This document shows, piece by piece, positions 63,653-64,000 of a stretch of DNA of 64,000 nucleotides. Within the stretch, counting starts at the first letter, position 1, and every line of letters begins with the position of its first letter. This stretch comes from Lunularia cruciata (lineage: Eukaryota; Streptophyta; Marchantiopsida; Lunulariales; Lunulariaceae). Under the pieces are notes generated by a model, which was not told the origin of the DNA, did no database searches, and saw only the letters and a program-made list of their open reading frames with translations. The DNA lies in NCBI GenBank assembly GCA_948567375.1, contig OX419757.1, positions 9,424,001 through 9,488,000 of the forward strand, given 5' to 3'. A program made the position numbers and the translations under genes.

Positions 63653-64000
63653 CTCATGGACCTTGTTAGCTCTCTTCCTATTTTGGACTCTACTCCTATC
63701 TGTCTATGGAAGTGCATTCTCCCTAGAATGCATTGAGGTGCAGCAATTGCCTAGACTGTTTAGGGGTAAGTCACTATTTTGGTGTGGGCTGCAAGAGTGA
63801 TATTTGAATACACAATCATTTTAATTCTTGATAATCATTTAATATCACCCACTTCTAATTCCATAGTGTGATGAGGTTTAGCAACAATTATAACTCCAGG
63901 GCATTTTGTAACAAATAATCACATTTTTTATGCTTACAACTAATTGGTTGTGTTTTTACTAATTGCTATTTCATTTCTCCTAGTAATTGGTATACCATTT
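63653..64000. other. Unassigned right edge
   Basis: No feature is recognised in the last ~350 bases. Confidence 0.4.

Noticed and set aside
1-64000. CRISPR arrays, operons, riboswitches, rRNA
   Set aside because: No repeat-spacer pattern, polycistronic layout or structured RNA was seen; primer sites, chromodomain and DNA transposon types are those of a eukaryotic plant nuclear genome.

Overview
This window looks like heterochromatic, repeat-filled nuclear DNA from a land plant with a large genome. A gymnosperm is my best guess, at low confidence. I find no convincing host gene in 64 kb. Almost everything recognisable is a transposable element: Ty3/gypsy retrotransposons with full plant-type architecture (tRNA-iMet primer sites, gag zinc knuckles, chromodomain integrase), solo LTRs with 5-bp target duplications, a PIF/Harbinger relic, and repeated copies of an unrecognised coiled-coil ORF family carried between LTRs. 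Premature stops fall largely at CAG->TAG and CGA->TGA, as expected when methylated CHG and CG cytosines decay in a plant.

The most striking content is a Ty3/gypsy retrotransposon family here called DMR (for description only). Its polyprotein order is gag - zinc knuckles - aspartic protease - DNMT3-like cytosine-5 DNA methyltransferase - reverse transcriptase/RNase H - integrase - PHD finger. Copy 2 (41.08-50.95 kb, +) is the better preserved. Copy 1 (23.64-32.24 kb, +) carries about 18 premature stops and lacks the integrase core. Copy 3 is a protease fragment on the minus strand (21.96-22.36 kb plus 33.88-33.90 kb), split by a chromovirus. In principle the element could carry both a DNA-methylation writer and a chromatin reader. 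At the methyltransferase/RT boundary both copies keep a UAG followed by CAR-YYA, the context of tobamovirus-type readthrough stops.

Layout. 0-5.7 kb: tail-to-tail LTRs of two elements carrying the unrecognised N-family ORF. 5.7-9.7 kb: non-coding, with low-complexity tracts. 9.7-10.8 kb: PIF/Harbinger transposase relic (-). 10.8-15.6 kb: AT-rich, nothing recognised. 15.6-18.2 kb: family-A LTRs and a gag relic (+). 18.2-20.5 kb: N-family relic (-). 21.2-21.8 kb: family-A LTR. 22.36-33.88 kb: chromovirus B (-) with a perfect TCATC target duplication and heat-shock-element arrays in its LTRs; it has lost most of pol and contains an LTR plus DMR copy 1. 33.9-38.35 kb: family-A LTR and gypsy element A (-). 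38.35-41.08 and 50.95-51.67 kb: N-family element J (+), whose 3' LTR is split by DMR copy 2. 51.7-53.5 kb: N-family relic H (-). 53.8-54.4 kb: family-C LTR. 54.8-57.1 kb: N-family relic I (+). 59.2-60.9 kb: a CpG-rich candidate LTR/leader. 61.8-63.65 kb: two more family-A LTRs.

The nesting gives a history. A DMR copy (copy 3) was present before chromovirus B inserted into it, and DMR copy 1 now sits inside B, so the methyltransferase family was active more than once. All homology calls come from reading the sequence by eye; no database search was possible.
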